Below are positions 33,491 to 44,374 of a stretch of 64,000 nucleotides of DNA, piece by piece. The stretch's first letter is position 1; every line of letters starts with the position of its first letter. The DNA lies in assembly GCA_008828725.1 (NCBI GenBank), contig MEHQ01001252.1, positions 1 through 64,000 of the forward strand, given 5' to 3'. The position numbers and the translations under genes were made by a program. The DNA is from Saccharina japonica (lineage: Eukaryota > Sar > Phaeophyceae > Laminariales > Laminariaceae). The notes under the pieces are model-generated. The model was not told the DNA's origin, made no database searches, and saw only the letters and a list, made by a program, of their open reading frames with translations.

Positions 33491-34061
33491 TGCCGCGCTG
33501 TGGTCAAATGACTAAGGCAAGCAACAAATGAGTACGCCCCCTCCCCAATGGTGCTCCGTCTCGAAAGGGATGCGTGGTCAATGGTCAAATGACTAAGGCA
33601 AACAACAAATGAGTACGCCCCCCCCCCCCCCCCCCCCGCCCCCCCCCTGTCGCCTGGTTGGTGAAAACCCAACGTGCTCCGTCCCGGCATTGTAGGGATG
33701 CGAGGGTCTATGGTCATATGACTACGGCCGTGCATGACATGAGTACACCCTCCTCTGAGTCATGCATGAGGCAGATACATAGTGCTCCCATTGCTGTCTC
33801 AGGAAGTAGCCACACCAGACATTAAATTAACTAATCGAAGCTGTCATCCATATGCAAGTCCGCCTGACAAGCGGTTCTTAGTAGGGTGCAGCTCACCCTT
33901 CATGCGACTCGCCTAACACCTCACGGCGCTTCGCGCTTGGTGCTAGCAATGTCTGCCTGGTCGGTGAAAACCCGACATGCTCCGTCCCGGCATTGTAGGG
34001 ATGCGAAGGTCTATGGTCATACGACTACGGCCATGCATGAGAATGAAGTACCCCCCCCCCC
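33487..34061 (+). repeat. partial type A copies and short poly-C monomers
   Basis: Two short monomers with TGGTCAAATGACTAAGGCAA and AACAAATGAGTACGCCCCC (33,487-33,645) are followed by two partial type A copies (33,646-33,765 and 33,766-34,061), each ending GAGTAC or AAGTAC plus C-rich sequence. The last C run enters an assembly gap. Confidence 0.75.
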
Positions 34062-34109
34062 NNNNNNNNNNNNNNNNNNNNNNNNNNNNNNNNNNNNNNN
34101 NNNNNNNNN
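34062..34109. other. assembly gap (48 N) inside a poly-C run
   Basis: N bases flanked on both sides by C homopolymer. The true length of the run is unknown. Confidence 0.98.
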
Positions 34110-34450
34110 CCCCCCCCCCCCCCCTATGCCGCGCGGAAACGCGTGAGGCATAAATAAGGTATAAAAGAAGCACGAGGAAAAACAAGCATCTCGCACGAGA
34201 CGAGAGCACATGCGCACATAAGTAAACAAGTAAGTACAGCAAGCATATCCCGTCGCACACAAAAAAAGGACAATAACCTACGAGAATAAACACGCGGAAC
34301 CGTGTTAAAAATAGACGAGGTCGCACGCGCACCTGGTGCACAAGAAGATACTGGCACAACGGGAAGAAAATACCGCTCGACAATAAACAACCAGAAGAAG
34401 CGTACAACAACCCCCCCCCTCCAAAGAATAATGATTGCATACACGCGCAA
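34110..34450 (+). repeat. poly-C module type B, third copy
   Basis: Same landmarks as 32,262-32,946. It follows the gap and continues into non-repeated sequence at about 34,450. Confidence 0.8.
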
Positions 34451-34821
34451 TCGGTGGAGAAGAAGGCGCAAGCCAAACAAATAACCGGCACACGTAAAAA
34501 AGAAGTCAGCGGCAGACGGACGCCAGGGGGGAACAAGAAGGGGGCGCGAGAGCAGAGGAGGCAAATCACAATTCCCGAAGCACCCGCTACAATAATACGG
34601 CGAGTCGTACTCCTAAAAACCCCAACAAAGCATGGTTGCGTGTAGAAGACGACGCAACAGGTGAAAACGGCAATAGACGGAGACTACGACGGGAAAAAAA
34701 ACGGGCAAGCGCGGCAAGAGAGCACCGCAGGGCTCTGTCTAACCATCAGGGGAACGAACGCGAGCGAGGCGGCGTACAAGCCGAGCACCCCAAAGGTCAA
34801 GGACCATGTGCAAGGGAGTAA

Positions 34822-35343
34822 CTAACTCGCGCGGTTCCTCTTAGTAGGGCTGAAGTAGTCCGACGTCGAACCAGAAGCGGTGGATTGAGCGACGGCCTGC
34901 TCAATGGACGAGCGCGCAAAGGTAACGCGGAAGTTCGCGAAACATGTTTTGCACATGGCCTTCTTGGGGTCCTTTTCTCCGCCGGAGAGGTCGTGCCTGT
35001 CGCCCTTCTTTGTGTCGCACAGGGTGCAGGGCACCACTCGTGTCGGGGGGTAGACCTGGGGGCAGCAGACAGCCCCGTCAGCATGGGCGACCTTGTAGGT
35101 CTTGCGGCCAGTTCCGTTCGGGTCGTCGAAGGTTACACGGATGATCGGTTCGGAGTCGAAGAGGTCCCCCCTGCAGCACTCGCAGGTATCCGCAGGTATC
35201 CGTGCGACCGGACTGGAGTCGCTTAATTCACCCGTTACATGCAGGACAGATGTAACTGTACATGGCAGAACGCAGCACATTGTCCCCCTCGCCGTCGATG
35301 GTCGCTAGGCACGTTAAGCAGACGAGCTTGCCGATCAGGTTCT
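34822..35343 (-). CDS. cysteine-rich, probably zinc-binding protein, last two exons
   Basis: Two minus-strand exons. Exon A (35,343-35,232) follows a pyrimidine-rich tract ending GACGCAG and encodes LIGKLVCLTCLATIDGEGDN ending YICPACN, a CxxC/CxxC pair. Intron 35,231-35,171 (61 bp) starts GTGAAT and ends CTGCAG; removing it keeps the frame (phase 2). Exon B (35,170-34,822) encodes GDLFDSEPIIRVTFDDP, a CC pair, CTLCDTKKGDRHDLSGGEKD, AMCKTCFANFRVTF, and a Ser/Thr-rich tail ending before TAG 34,822-34,824. The spaced CxxC motifs suggest two zinc-binding sites. I do not recognise the family. The N-terminal part lies upstream, above 35,343, and is not resolved; the polypyrimidine acceptor implies at least one more exon. 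If unspliced, exon A stops at TGA 35,228-35,230. Confidence 0.55.
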
Positions 35344-35726
35344 CTGCGTCAAAAAAGGGACACAAGAAAAGAAAGGCAGGAAAAATGCAGGGCTTGGTCA
35401 ACAATGTGTTGATGGTGGAAACATGGCCTGCTAACAATAAAACCAACCCCAAAGAAGAGTTGATGCACATCCGTAACAATACACACTGGAGTAAAAAACA
35501 GCCGACTTTCCAAATAGATAATTGCCTTTCCGATGAGAATGAAAATCGGAAATATTTGTTTTTGAATTGTAAGAGATATACTTCCCTCACAGTCATCTAT
35601 TTCACTGTAAACAATTGTCAGTTGTGACACACGTCGATGACAAAAAACAAATGATTTCGGCATCAGCAGTCTCAAGATATCGAAGATCCTAGAAAATCTG
35701 GAACCTCGCTCATAAATGCAAAGCTA
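35344..35726 (-). other. region upstream of the zinc-protein exons
   Basis: It probably contains the intron preceding exon A. On the minus strand 35,515-35,560 carries ATTTTCATTCTCATCGGAAA, repeated on the plus strand at 39,038-39,057, so the composite element at 35,727-38,884 is flanked by related sequence in inverted orientation. No further exon identified. Confidence 0.4.
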
Positions 35727-38700
35727 TATTATTAAATGCTGCTATTCTGTCTGTCTGTCTGTCTGTCTGTAATTGAGCAGCGCTATCCAGAGTGGTTCAG
35801 GCCCACCTTGCCCCATGGGTAGGGAGGCTGGGTGCCACAACCCGCAGAACGCTGGGTCCCATGCCGCGCCGAGCCGTGGCCGTGGCGCAATCCCGATGCA
35901 GTTCTGGCAGCCATCTAGCCAGCCTACCTGCTGACTTACAATTTTTGAACTACTATTCTGGCAGCTGATTGGTTGCCAAAATCCATGCCAGTGGCTGCTG
36001 GCTCTTTCTAGAACATCCGTGCTGAAAAGAGCCACCGCGGTTCCGCCGAACCCGGGGAGGATAGGCTCCCATCCCCGGATCAGAAATCCTTCCATATATC
36101 TACAACTCCGACCAACCGGGGACAAAAACGGTGATTTCCCGGGTCGATACTGCCCCGCACGGTATGGCAACCCCCCCCCCCCCCCATCAGTTGGTCACTG
36201 ATTGGCTGAGGCTCAGGGCCGCACCCGGGGATGATATGATCCCATCCCCGGGTTATAAATCCTTCCACACATATACAACTCCAACGACCTGGGGACGAAG
36301 GACGAAAACAGACATCCCCCGGGACGACACCGCCTCACAAGGTGTGGAAACCCCAATACCACAGGCAAATTTACAAATTCACGGTTGCCTGTTGCCTGGC
36401 CCTCATAGGGCCAGCGTGCCGCGAGAGTTGCCCCTCGGGGCAACGTCGAAGTCCCGCCGCACCCGGGGATGATAACGTCCCATCCCCGGGTCATCAATCC
36501 TTCCATACATCTACAACTTCAACAACCCGGGGACGAAAACGGACATCTCCCGGGTCGATACCGCCCCGCAAGGTGTGGAAACCCCACCACTACTAGCTGA
36601 TTGCTGATTTGGCTGGGGCGCTGGAGTTCATAGAGCCAGCACGCAGCGAGGGTTGCCCGTCGGGGTAACGGCGGGGTCCCGCCGCACCCGGGGATGATAT
36701 GATCCCATCCCCGGGTCAGAAATTATTTCATACATCTGCAACTCCAACGACCCGGGGACGCAAGCGGACACCCCCCGGGTCGATACCGCCTCACAAGGTG
36801 TGGAAACACCAACTCACGGGCTAATTTGCGGTTGCCTGGACCTCATAAAGCCAGCACGCGGCGAGAGTTGCCCCTCGGGGCAACGTCGAAGTCCCGCCGC
36901 ACCCGGGAATAATAAAATACCATCCCCGGGTCATCAATCTCTCCTTTCATCTACAACTCCAACGACCCGGGGACGCAAACGGACATCCCCCGGGTCGATA
37001 CCGCCTGACAAGGTGTGGAAACCCCAACCCCACGGTCAAATTTACGGTCGCCTGTTGCCTGGCCCTCATAGAGCCAGCACGCGGCGAGAGTTGCCCCTCG
37101 GGAAAACGTCGAAGTTCCGCCGCACCCGGGGATGATAAAATCCCATGCCCGGGTCAGAAATCCTTCCCTACATCTACAACTCTAACAGCCCGCGAGCCCG
37201 CGGACGAAAACGGACATCCCCCGGGTCGATACCGCTCTACAAGGTTTGGAAACCCCAACCCCACGGGCTAATTTACGATTGCCTGGCCCTCATTGAGCCA
37301 GCGCGCGGCTAGAGTTGCCCCCGGGGGCAATGTCGAAGTCCCGCCGCATCCGGGATCCCCAGATACCCATCCAATCCCCGGGTCATCAATCCCTCCCTAC
37401 ATCTACAACTCCAACGACCCGGGGACGAAAACGGACATCTCCCGGGTCGATACCGCCTCACAAGGTGTGGAAACCCCAACCCCACGGTCAAATTTACGTA
37501 GAGCCAGCGCGCGGCGAGAGTTGCCCCTCGCGGCCACGTCGAAGTCCCGCCGCACCCCGGGATGATAAAATACCATCCCCGGGTCATCAATCCCTCCCTA
37601 CATGTACAACTCCAACGGCCCAGGGACGAAAACGGACATCCCCCGGGTCGATACCGCCTCACAAGGTGTGGAAACCCCAACCCCACGGTCAAATTTACGG
37701 TCGCCTGGCCCTCATAGAGCCAGCACGCGGCGAGAGGTGCCCCTCGGGGAAACGTCGAAGTTCCGCCGCACCCAGGGATGATAAAATCCCACCCCCGGGT
37801 CAGAAATCCTTCCCTACATGTACAACTCCAACAACCCGGGGACGAAAACGGACATCCCCCGGGTCGATACCGCCCTACAAGGTATGGAAACGCCAACCCC
37901 AAGGGCAAATTGACGGTTGCCTGGCCCTACAAGGTATGGAAACGCCAACCCCAAGGGCAAATTGACGGTTGCCTGGCCCTCATAGAGCCAGCGTGCGGCG
38001 AAAGTTGCCCCTCGGGGCAACGTCGAGGTCCCGCCGTACCCGGGGATGATATGATCCCATCCCCGGATCAGAAATCATTCCGTACATCTACAACTCCAGC
38101 AACCCGTGGACGAAAATTGACATCCCCCGGGTCGATACCGCCCCGCAAGGTGTGGAAACCCCACCACCACGGGCTGATTTACGGTTGCCTGGCCCTCATG
38201 GAACCGGCGTACCGCATGAGTTGCACAGCGAGGCAACGTCGAGGTCCCGCCGCACCCGGGGATGATAACGTCCCATCCCCGGGTCAGAAATCCTTCCATA
38301 CCTTTAGAACTCCAACCACCCGGGGACTCAAACGGACATCCCCCGGGTCGATACAGCCTCACAAGGTGTGGAAACCCCAACCCCACAGGCAAATTTACAA
38401 ATTTACGGTTGCCTAGCCCTCATAGAGCCAGAGTGCGGCGAGAGTTGCCCCTCGGGGCAACGTCGAAGTCCCGCCGCACCCGGGGATGATAACGTCCCAT
38501 CCCCGAGTCAGAAATCCTTGCGGACATGTACACCTCCAACAACCCGGGGGGCGAAAACGGACATCCCCCGGGTCGATACCGCCCTGCAAGGTGTGGAAAT
38601 CCCAACCCCACTGGCTGAGTTACGTTTTGGTTGGGGCTCATGGTCGATGTTCCGCTGGACCCGGGGATGGTAAGGCCTCATCTCCGAATCGTATATCCTT

Positions 38701-38884
38701 CAATAAATGTACACCTTCAACCAAAACGGACATCCCCCGGGTCGATACCGCTCCGCATAGTGGTTGTAATTTTTGGGTTCAGAGTGGTACATCACAGCAC
38801 ACTGTTAATGCACCAGGAACTTATTTACTGCTGTGAGCAGCGCAACGCTAGCGCCACGGGCGGAGCCGTGGCCGTACCGCTAGT
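35727..38884 (+). mobile_element. composite satellite-bearing element, copy B
   Basis: It begins TATTATTAAATGCTG and (TCTG)n, followed by a block shared with copy A (AGCGCTATCCAGAG, CTGCTGACTTACAA, CCAAAATCCATGCCAG). About 13 tandem units of 165-270 bp, mostly 205-230, follow from 36,040 to 38,760, and the end matches copy A, GTACCGCTAGT. A perfect 7-bp-arm hairpin GCCACGG/CCGTGGC (38,853-38,872) stands 7 nt before the terminal CTAGT. Hairpin plus CTRRT is typical of Helitron 3' ends. No Rep/helicase is encoded. ORFs up to 216 codons are satellite read-through. Confidence 0.7.
36040..38760 (+). repeat. about 220-bp tandem repeat inside copy B
   Basis: CCCGGGTCGATACCGCC recurs near 36,138, 36,321, 36,549, 36,776, 36,990, 37,216, 37,443, 37,648, 37,860, 38,130, 38,342, 38,571 and 38,735. 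Each unit also has ACCCGGGGATGATA, CATCCCCGGGTCA, CTACAACTCCAAC, ACGAAAACGGACATC, AAGGTGTGGAAACCCC and CTCGGGGCAACGTCGA. A 62-bp block is additionally duplicated at about 37,875-37,978. Confidence 0.9.
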
Positions 38885-39735
38885 TCCCTTGAATCCTCGA
38901 TTTTTCGAGCCTATCAAGGTTGATTTCATTTTTTTTTTCGTTGATCGATACCTACCATCGAGGAACATTTGATCTAGGTCAAATTTTGACCGTGAGCGAA
39001 ATAAAACTCTTAAGCAATAACAAAGTACTAACATCGATTTTCATTCTCATCGGAAAGGCAATTCCCAATTGGGAAAATCGGCTGTTCAAACGCGAAATTA
39101 ATGATTAATGGAGAGCACCTCGTGCAAGGAGAGAAGACTGGGCAGTGATGTGAAACGAAAATCGAAAATCGTTTTTTTAGGTCGTTATTTTCTATCCTAC
39201 CCGACCGAAAACCGACTTAATTTTTTCGGTTTTTCGGTTGCCAATAAAAAACGAAACAGAGAGAAACCGAGTCTGTTATTTCCGGCCATTTGTTTTGTTC
39301 CCCGTCCCCTAAGCCAAACCCGCTTAAATATGTACATGGAAACCCCGACATATATGGACTCGTATGCACCCAGCGGCTGGATACATCATACGGGGTGGCA
39401 GGGGATGGTGCTTCAATATTAAAAGCCTGGGTAAATGCGAGTCACGAGAGCACCAAAAATGCTGGAATGACTGAGCCCACGGGAGTTAGTTACCGGTATA
39501 TTTTGTTCTATTTGTTTTACCTTACGACCAAAGGGTGACATGTTTAGTTACTGCCACACGGGGTTTGCCCGCTGAGCGGGGCGCGGGTCGGTGCAAGGGC
39601 AGCCGGTAAAGCCCGAGTGCAAGTAAAAAAACATGCTTCGGTCGCAAGAGAACAGAATGAAAGAGCAGTAGCAGCAGCAGCAGCAGCAGTTGCTTCACGT
39701 GCACGCAGACAGAAGCAAGCGGATGAAAATGTAGG
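38885..39735. other. spacer without a supported gene
   Basis: It contains the inverted similarity to 35,515-35,560, and a T/A-rich stretch with repeated ATTTTTTCGGTTTTTCGGTT words (39,215-39,240). ORFs are short and unrecognised. Confidence 0.4.
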
Positions 39736-40165
39736 CGGTGCAAGAGCGACAAACCCGTTTCGAAAGCGAATACGAAAGAAAGCGACGCACTAACGGATAC
39801 GTAGAGGGCGTGGACAGAATACCGCTGAAAATAGATGAAGGCGGTGTGGGAGCGACCAGCAGCAGTAGCAGCACTAGCAGGATGAACATCAGCAACAGCA
39901 GCAGCAGCAACGCGCGAGTACCCCGCAAATTAATCAGCGGTCGGTACACTTCGGTTATTCGTTGGATCACCAAGTACTACATACCGAAATTACTGATGAT
40001 TCCTCGCAAGTACCACGAGGATGACTGCATCACAAGAAGAAATTAAAACTTGCGAGAAGATGGAGGCAAGGCAGCCGGCAAAGCCCGAGTGCGAGTAAAA
40101 ACACATGCTTCGGTCGCAAAGTAACAGAATGGAAGAGCAGCAGCAGCAGCAGCAGTCGCACGAAA
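39595..40165 (+). repeat. direct repeat with CAG tract, about 470 bp apart
   Basis: 39,595-39,700 and 40,065-40,160 share GCAGCCGG.AAAGCCCGAGTG, AAACA.ATGCTTCGGTCGCAA, AACAGAATG.AAGAGCAG and a (GCA)n tract. Confidence 0.75.
39738..40046 (+). CDS. hypothetical ORF, 102 aa
   Basis: A 102-residue ORF starting MQERQTRFESEYERKRRTNG, with a Ser/Asn-rich linker around residues 41-60 and a basic, aromatic C-terminal half (RYTSVIRWITKYYIPKLLMI). An in-frame TAG lies just upstream of the ATG. It sits between two copies of a direct repeat and is not itself repeated, which is mildly in favour of unique coding sequence. No family recognised; it could be a fragment of an element. Confidence 0.25.
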   Translation: MQERQTRFESEYERKRRTNGYVEGVDRIPLKIDEGGVGATSSSSSTSRMNISNSSSSNARVPRKLISGRYTSVIRWITKYYIPKLLMIPRKYHEDDCITRRN

Positions 40166-40429
40166 ACATTCGTCGCACACATGCATTTTGTGCGGTACGG
40201 CTTCTTCGAATCCATGAACGCTCAGGGCCAAGCCTGTTCGTCAGCTCCAAGCAAGGTAGTCAAGACACCCAGACAATCGATGGTTTGATTATTCAAGTAG
40301 TTTATTATCTTCTCCCACGAGGGCAGGGACAGCAGGAAGTGACAGAGTGCGTCATCACATATTCACCCAGTCGTCAAGATCCACATAATCCTCAACACAT
40401 AAAATCCCGAATCGTCACGTAACTGTCAA

Positions 40430-41744
40430 ACTGAAGAGGCATCACGAACACCCTCCCTGACTCTTTACGTAACAGTGACAAAACAAGACAATAATACACA
40501 ACTCCTTGACCTTAATCAATCACAAAAACAACACGAGGAAACCCACCCGTGTGAGCAAAAACCTCTCATTCACTCCCACATAAAACCATTGCAATTGTAG
40601 ACGAGATTACAATAGCCGCGCCAATATGATAAAAGACTAAGGCGAAAAGTGCAATGCCAGAGATCGCGAGGAATCCCGTTCCCCCGGACAAAAGTCTACT
40701 TGTCCCCCCTACTCCCGTCATAGATTCTCAGATCGTAACGGTAAAGCGAGATAGCATACGTCCTTTTTGCATGGCTGGAACATAAAATTTATCTGGCGTT
40801 AATTTTATCCGAAATAATAGTCGCTTACGAAACACCAAAATAACGAAAAGAGTACTCCCCCTTTGGCTTTTGCTCGCTAGCTCCTAATAATCGAACAAAG
40901 AAACAAAAAATACTGCCACTTTTGATCCGAATATGTTAAGCCCTCCCAGCTACGAAAAATATTCGATCGTTCGCAAACAAATCTTACGTTCCATTTTTCT
41001 CCCTTGCAAACAAAACTATTCGCAAAAAATGATACTGTTAGTAGTATAACCAATCATGAATAAGCTTACCCTCCTTCATTTTATCAGCAATACACAGCCA
41101 AAAAAAAAACGATACCCGCAAAATTCAATAAAAACAATTGCCACCACCAATACCACATATCAGCAATACACCTCCCAAGGTGTATCTATACGTACGTACC
41201 CGTATTTCTCCAAACCCGTTCGAAATATATATCATTTCTACCAGTCCCTTTCTGGTCCAGTCTCTACCAACCAAACACTACAAGTGTTTCGGATTTACAA
41301 AGACTGTTTGATCTGAACATGAAAATACAGCACGAAGGGGCATTGTAGTGCAACCCGCACAGCGCTGCTGCCCTACACCCTTCGCGTGCAGTTGCACGGT
41401 GGCCATTCGCCAGCAGAAGCAATGCTGGTGGATAGGCAGCGATGCATCCTGTATACCCGACAAGCGGCATATAAACAAGAAGCGAGGAAAATTCATAAAT
41501 TGACCCTTTTTGACCAAGGAAGTGCAACAAAACAGCATCGCTTTATCTTATGAAACTGAAAACGACAAAGTTTGACCACAAACAAATATGAACATCAGTT
41601 TGATCAGGCCACCTCGCTCATTCTGCGCCCCAGAATGAACAGGGTCAGAGGTTAAAAACTGAGGTTCATTTTGAACGCTTGTTGTATAAGTTTTATATGC
41701 ATACTATATGTTTAGTATAACAGCAGTGTGCACTTGTATCCGTA
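40430..41744. other. spacer without a supported gene
   Basis: Nothing recognisable. 40,430-41,050 has no ORF of 60 codons. 41,056-41,316 and 41,264-41,538 hold short unsupported ORFs on opposite strands. Confidence 0.4.
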
Positions 41745-42085
41745 TCGAAACAATACCGAACTTACCGAAGTGTCGGGTACCGGTATTGAAAAAGTACCGA
41801 ACTTACCGAAGTATTCGGTAGGGAATCGAGCCTGGTACTGAAAAAATACCGGTACCTCCGGTATTGCGGTCGAGGGTATACCGGTACCTGGGGTATATTT
41901 GGGCGGGCGTACCGAACTTACGGAAGTGTCGGGTACCGGTATTGGAAAATACCGAAATTACCGAAGTGTCGGGTACCGGTATTGAAAATCTGCCGAACTT
42001 ACCGACGTGTCGGGTACCGGTATCGAGGCCATACCGAAGTTACCGAAGTATCGGGTACAGGTATTTACCGAGAAAATACCTCCGG
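41745..42085. repeat. CCGGTA/TACCGAA minisatellite
   Basis: About eight diverged units of 40-50 bp combining ACCGAACTTACCGAAGTGTC and GGGTACCGGTATTGAAAA. Each unit contains the palindrome TACCGGTA. Confidence 0.85.
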
Positions 42086-42099
42086 TAGGTACCCTACTG

Positions 42100-42625
42100 A
42101 ACATACCTTTGCAAATTTACATAAAATGCGCATGTAATTTTTCAAGCGTCTGGTACAACTGCTACTTTTGCTGTACACAGCCCAGAGAGAGCAGACGCAT
42201 GGAACATGGTATCAACTACTGCTGTACGACGCTGGATGTGTGCCTCGTTCAATGTCAAGTCAGTGTGGTCCTTGTTGTCTCGTGCGTGGTGCGTGCTGTG
42301 TGTTTCCCGTTCATAGGCGGCGGGCTATAAAAACGAACCATAAACATTCACGCGGATAAAAAAATACCCGTACACGACAGGTTTTTCATAGTACTTGCGA
42401 GGGGGTGTCAAGTCGGAACGTCTCCCCTAAGTTATTTGCCAGAATTCGCGACTTTGAAGGCCCAGAGCACGCCCCACGGGTGTCAGCTGGGACCCGCACT
42501 TGTGCCGTGGTGTACATGCGGCCCCCCTGCGTGCCCCGCAGCCGATAGCGCGAGAAAAGACCCGCGGCCGGAGGTGAAAAGTGAACGTATTCCGGGAAAA
42601 TCTCCATTTGGTACCTATACATACA
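42100..42625 (+). repeat. dispersed repeat about 520 bp, 5'-truncated copy
   Basis: Matches the second half of 26,775-27,650 and 44,375-45,240. Confidence 0.8.
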
Positions 42626-42627
42626 AG

Positions 42628-43135
42628 GTTCCCCTTCGGGATGTTGGTCACTTGAAATTCCGGGGGTGTCGCAAGGTGAAAGTAGATCGCACATGGTTCA
42701 TAGTTCCCTTTTTTTAGCAAACCTGTGGCATATACTGTAAACGTACAGTAGTAGCGACGGCCATTTCTAACGAAACAACTGTCACGAGACCGATCTACAT
42801 ACGTATAATACGAATACCAGCAGTTTGGTACAGTATAAGATCATACAGCTGACTCTGCTGCGTACACCGATTGTGGACAGCAAGCGGCTCCCCAAAGCAT
42901 CCGCTGGGCGTTGCCGAACGAACACGTGGCGGCCTCGAAACCTCGAGGAGAAGACGGCATAGCGCCAACAAAAACGAAGCAAACTATCTGGAGAATCCGT
43001 GCGAGGCCGGGCAGGTGACCTGTGAGATTGGCATCTCATCAGCGGGGCCACACCGGTGGCGCGGGAGATTGAAATATCACAGGCTATGTCGGGATTCGGC
43101 CCGTGACTTGAAAATGTATCACGGGCCCGCTAGTG
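42628..43135 (+). repeat. dispersed repeat, copy 2 of pair with 24,119-25,035
   Basis: Both blocks described at 24,119 are present with little spacer between them. Block 42,870-43,000 is also found inverted and diverged at about 43,960-44,110. Confidence 0.75.
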
Positions 43136-43560
43136 GTACCCTGAACTATGCCAGGGCGGGGCCGGTATTGCGGACAAAATAAAAATACCAAATAATAACT
43201 GGCCACGATCCGCACTCTATAACGCTATCCACTGATCAGGAATATTGACACACTACTTGTATATATATGCCGGCATCCACGAGAAGCCCTTGTAGCAGAC
43301 AAAAAAAAAACAGAGCCGGCCACCACGAACAGGTACGAACGCAGTCATTCACGTACCAACGGACCCACCCACGCCCACCCACGCACGCACCAACCCATCG
43401 ACACACGCACCAACCGATCCACCCACCCACTACAACAACAGTCGTAGTAGTGTGCAAATACAACAGCACAGCTAGTACGTGTACAGCAGTACAGTACACA
43501 CGCATATACAAAGATAAATACCGCACGGCCGTACTCGTAGTTCGTACGCGTAGCTGTCAC
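43131..43560 (+). repeat. dispersed repeat with CCCACC core, copy 3
   Basis: Same organisation as 17,195-17,640: AGTGGTACCCTGAACTATGC, GCGGGGCCGGTATTGCGGAC, AGCCCTTGTAGCAGAC, a CCCACGCACG minisatellite and GTACAGCAGTACAG words. Confidence 0.75.
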
Positions 43561-43586
43561 AACTACGTACTGTAGTAGACCTGCTG

Positions 43587-44343
43587 AGGGCCGTTCCTAT
43601 CGAACAAACAAAAATCACGATTCGTGACGTTTTGGCATGACAAAATATCACGATTCGTGATATTTCTTTCCAGACGAAAATAGGTGTTTTTCGTCACGTT
43701 TCATGATATTTTCACACTTGTCAAAAATCCGATATTTTCAAATCCAACGGTACTTGAGGGTGGGGCCAACTCTCGCAGCTATTAATAGGTTACGGCCAGG
43801 CCGTGCCGGGCCGTCGGCGCCCGGCCCGGTCCGTGATTAAAACCATGGGCAGAGGCACGGCACGATCTGTGATATTCCAACCTCACGCGCCGTCGGCCAG
43901 GCCAGGTCCGCGCGAGGTTCCAATCTCTCTGACATGTCGTCTACCCTGCCTGGCCCATGGGATTTTCTGTTTTTTTTTTTGCTTTTTCTTCACGCTGTGT
44001 CTCCTCCTCCTCGAGATTTCGAGGCCACAGCGTGCTCGTTAGCCCGCACCCAGCAGTGTCTTTAGGCAGCCGCTCGCTGTCCACAATCTGCGTACGAAGC
44101 AGGGCCTGACATGCTCCTATACCGACCATCGGATACCGTTGGTGTCGCGTGGGTTACGTAGTGCCTTGATCAGGCGTATTTTGGGCCACGACAAATGTCA
44201 TGAATCTTGATTTTGTTTTTTTAAGGAAATTGTGAAAAAAATGGCCTCATGAATCGTGAGGTTTTTGTCGTGAATAATGACCAAAAAATCGCGATTCACG
44301 ACAAAAACTTCACGAATCGTGATTTTTTCGTAGGAACGGCCCT
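43587..44343. mobile_element. TIR element, 757 bp, AGGGCCGTTCC ends
   Basis: The left end AGGGCCGTTCCTATCGAA and the reverse complement of the right end AGGGCCGTTCCTACGAAA begin TIRs of about 40 bp. Both TIRs then contain the palindromic ATCACGATTCGTGA. Several further ATCACGAATCGTGAT-type palindromes lie inside (43,650-43,710 and 44,255-44,325). There is no coding capacity for a transposase. The interior 43,800-44,130 includes an inverted, diverged copy of 42,870-43,000. A small remnant with AATCACGAATCGTGATATTG is at about 25,115-25,135. Confidence 0.7.
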
Positions 44344-44374
44344 GAATTTCCCTCTGTTAGCTGTGTGATATACG

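Noticed and set aside
37315..37965. 216-codon plus-strand and 199-codon minus-strand ORFs
   Set aside because: Both read through the 220-bp tandem repeats; the repeat explains the open frames.
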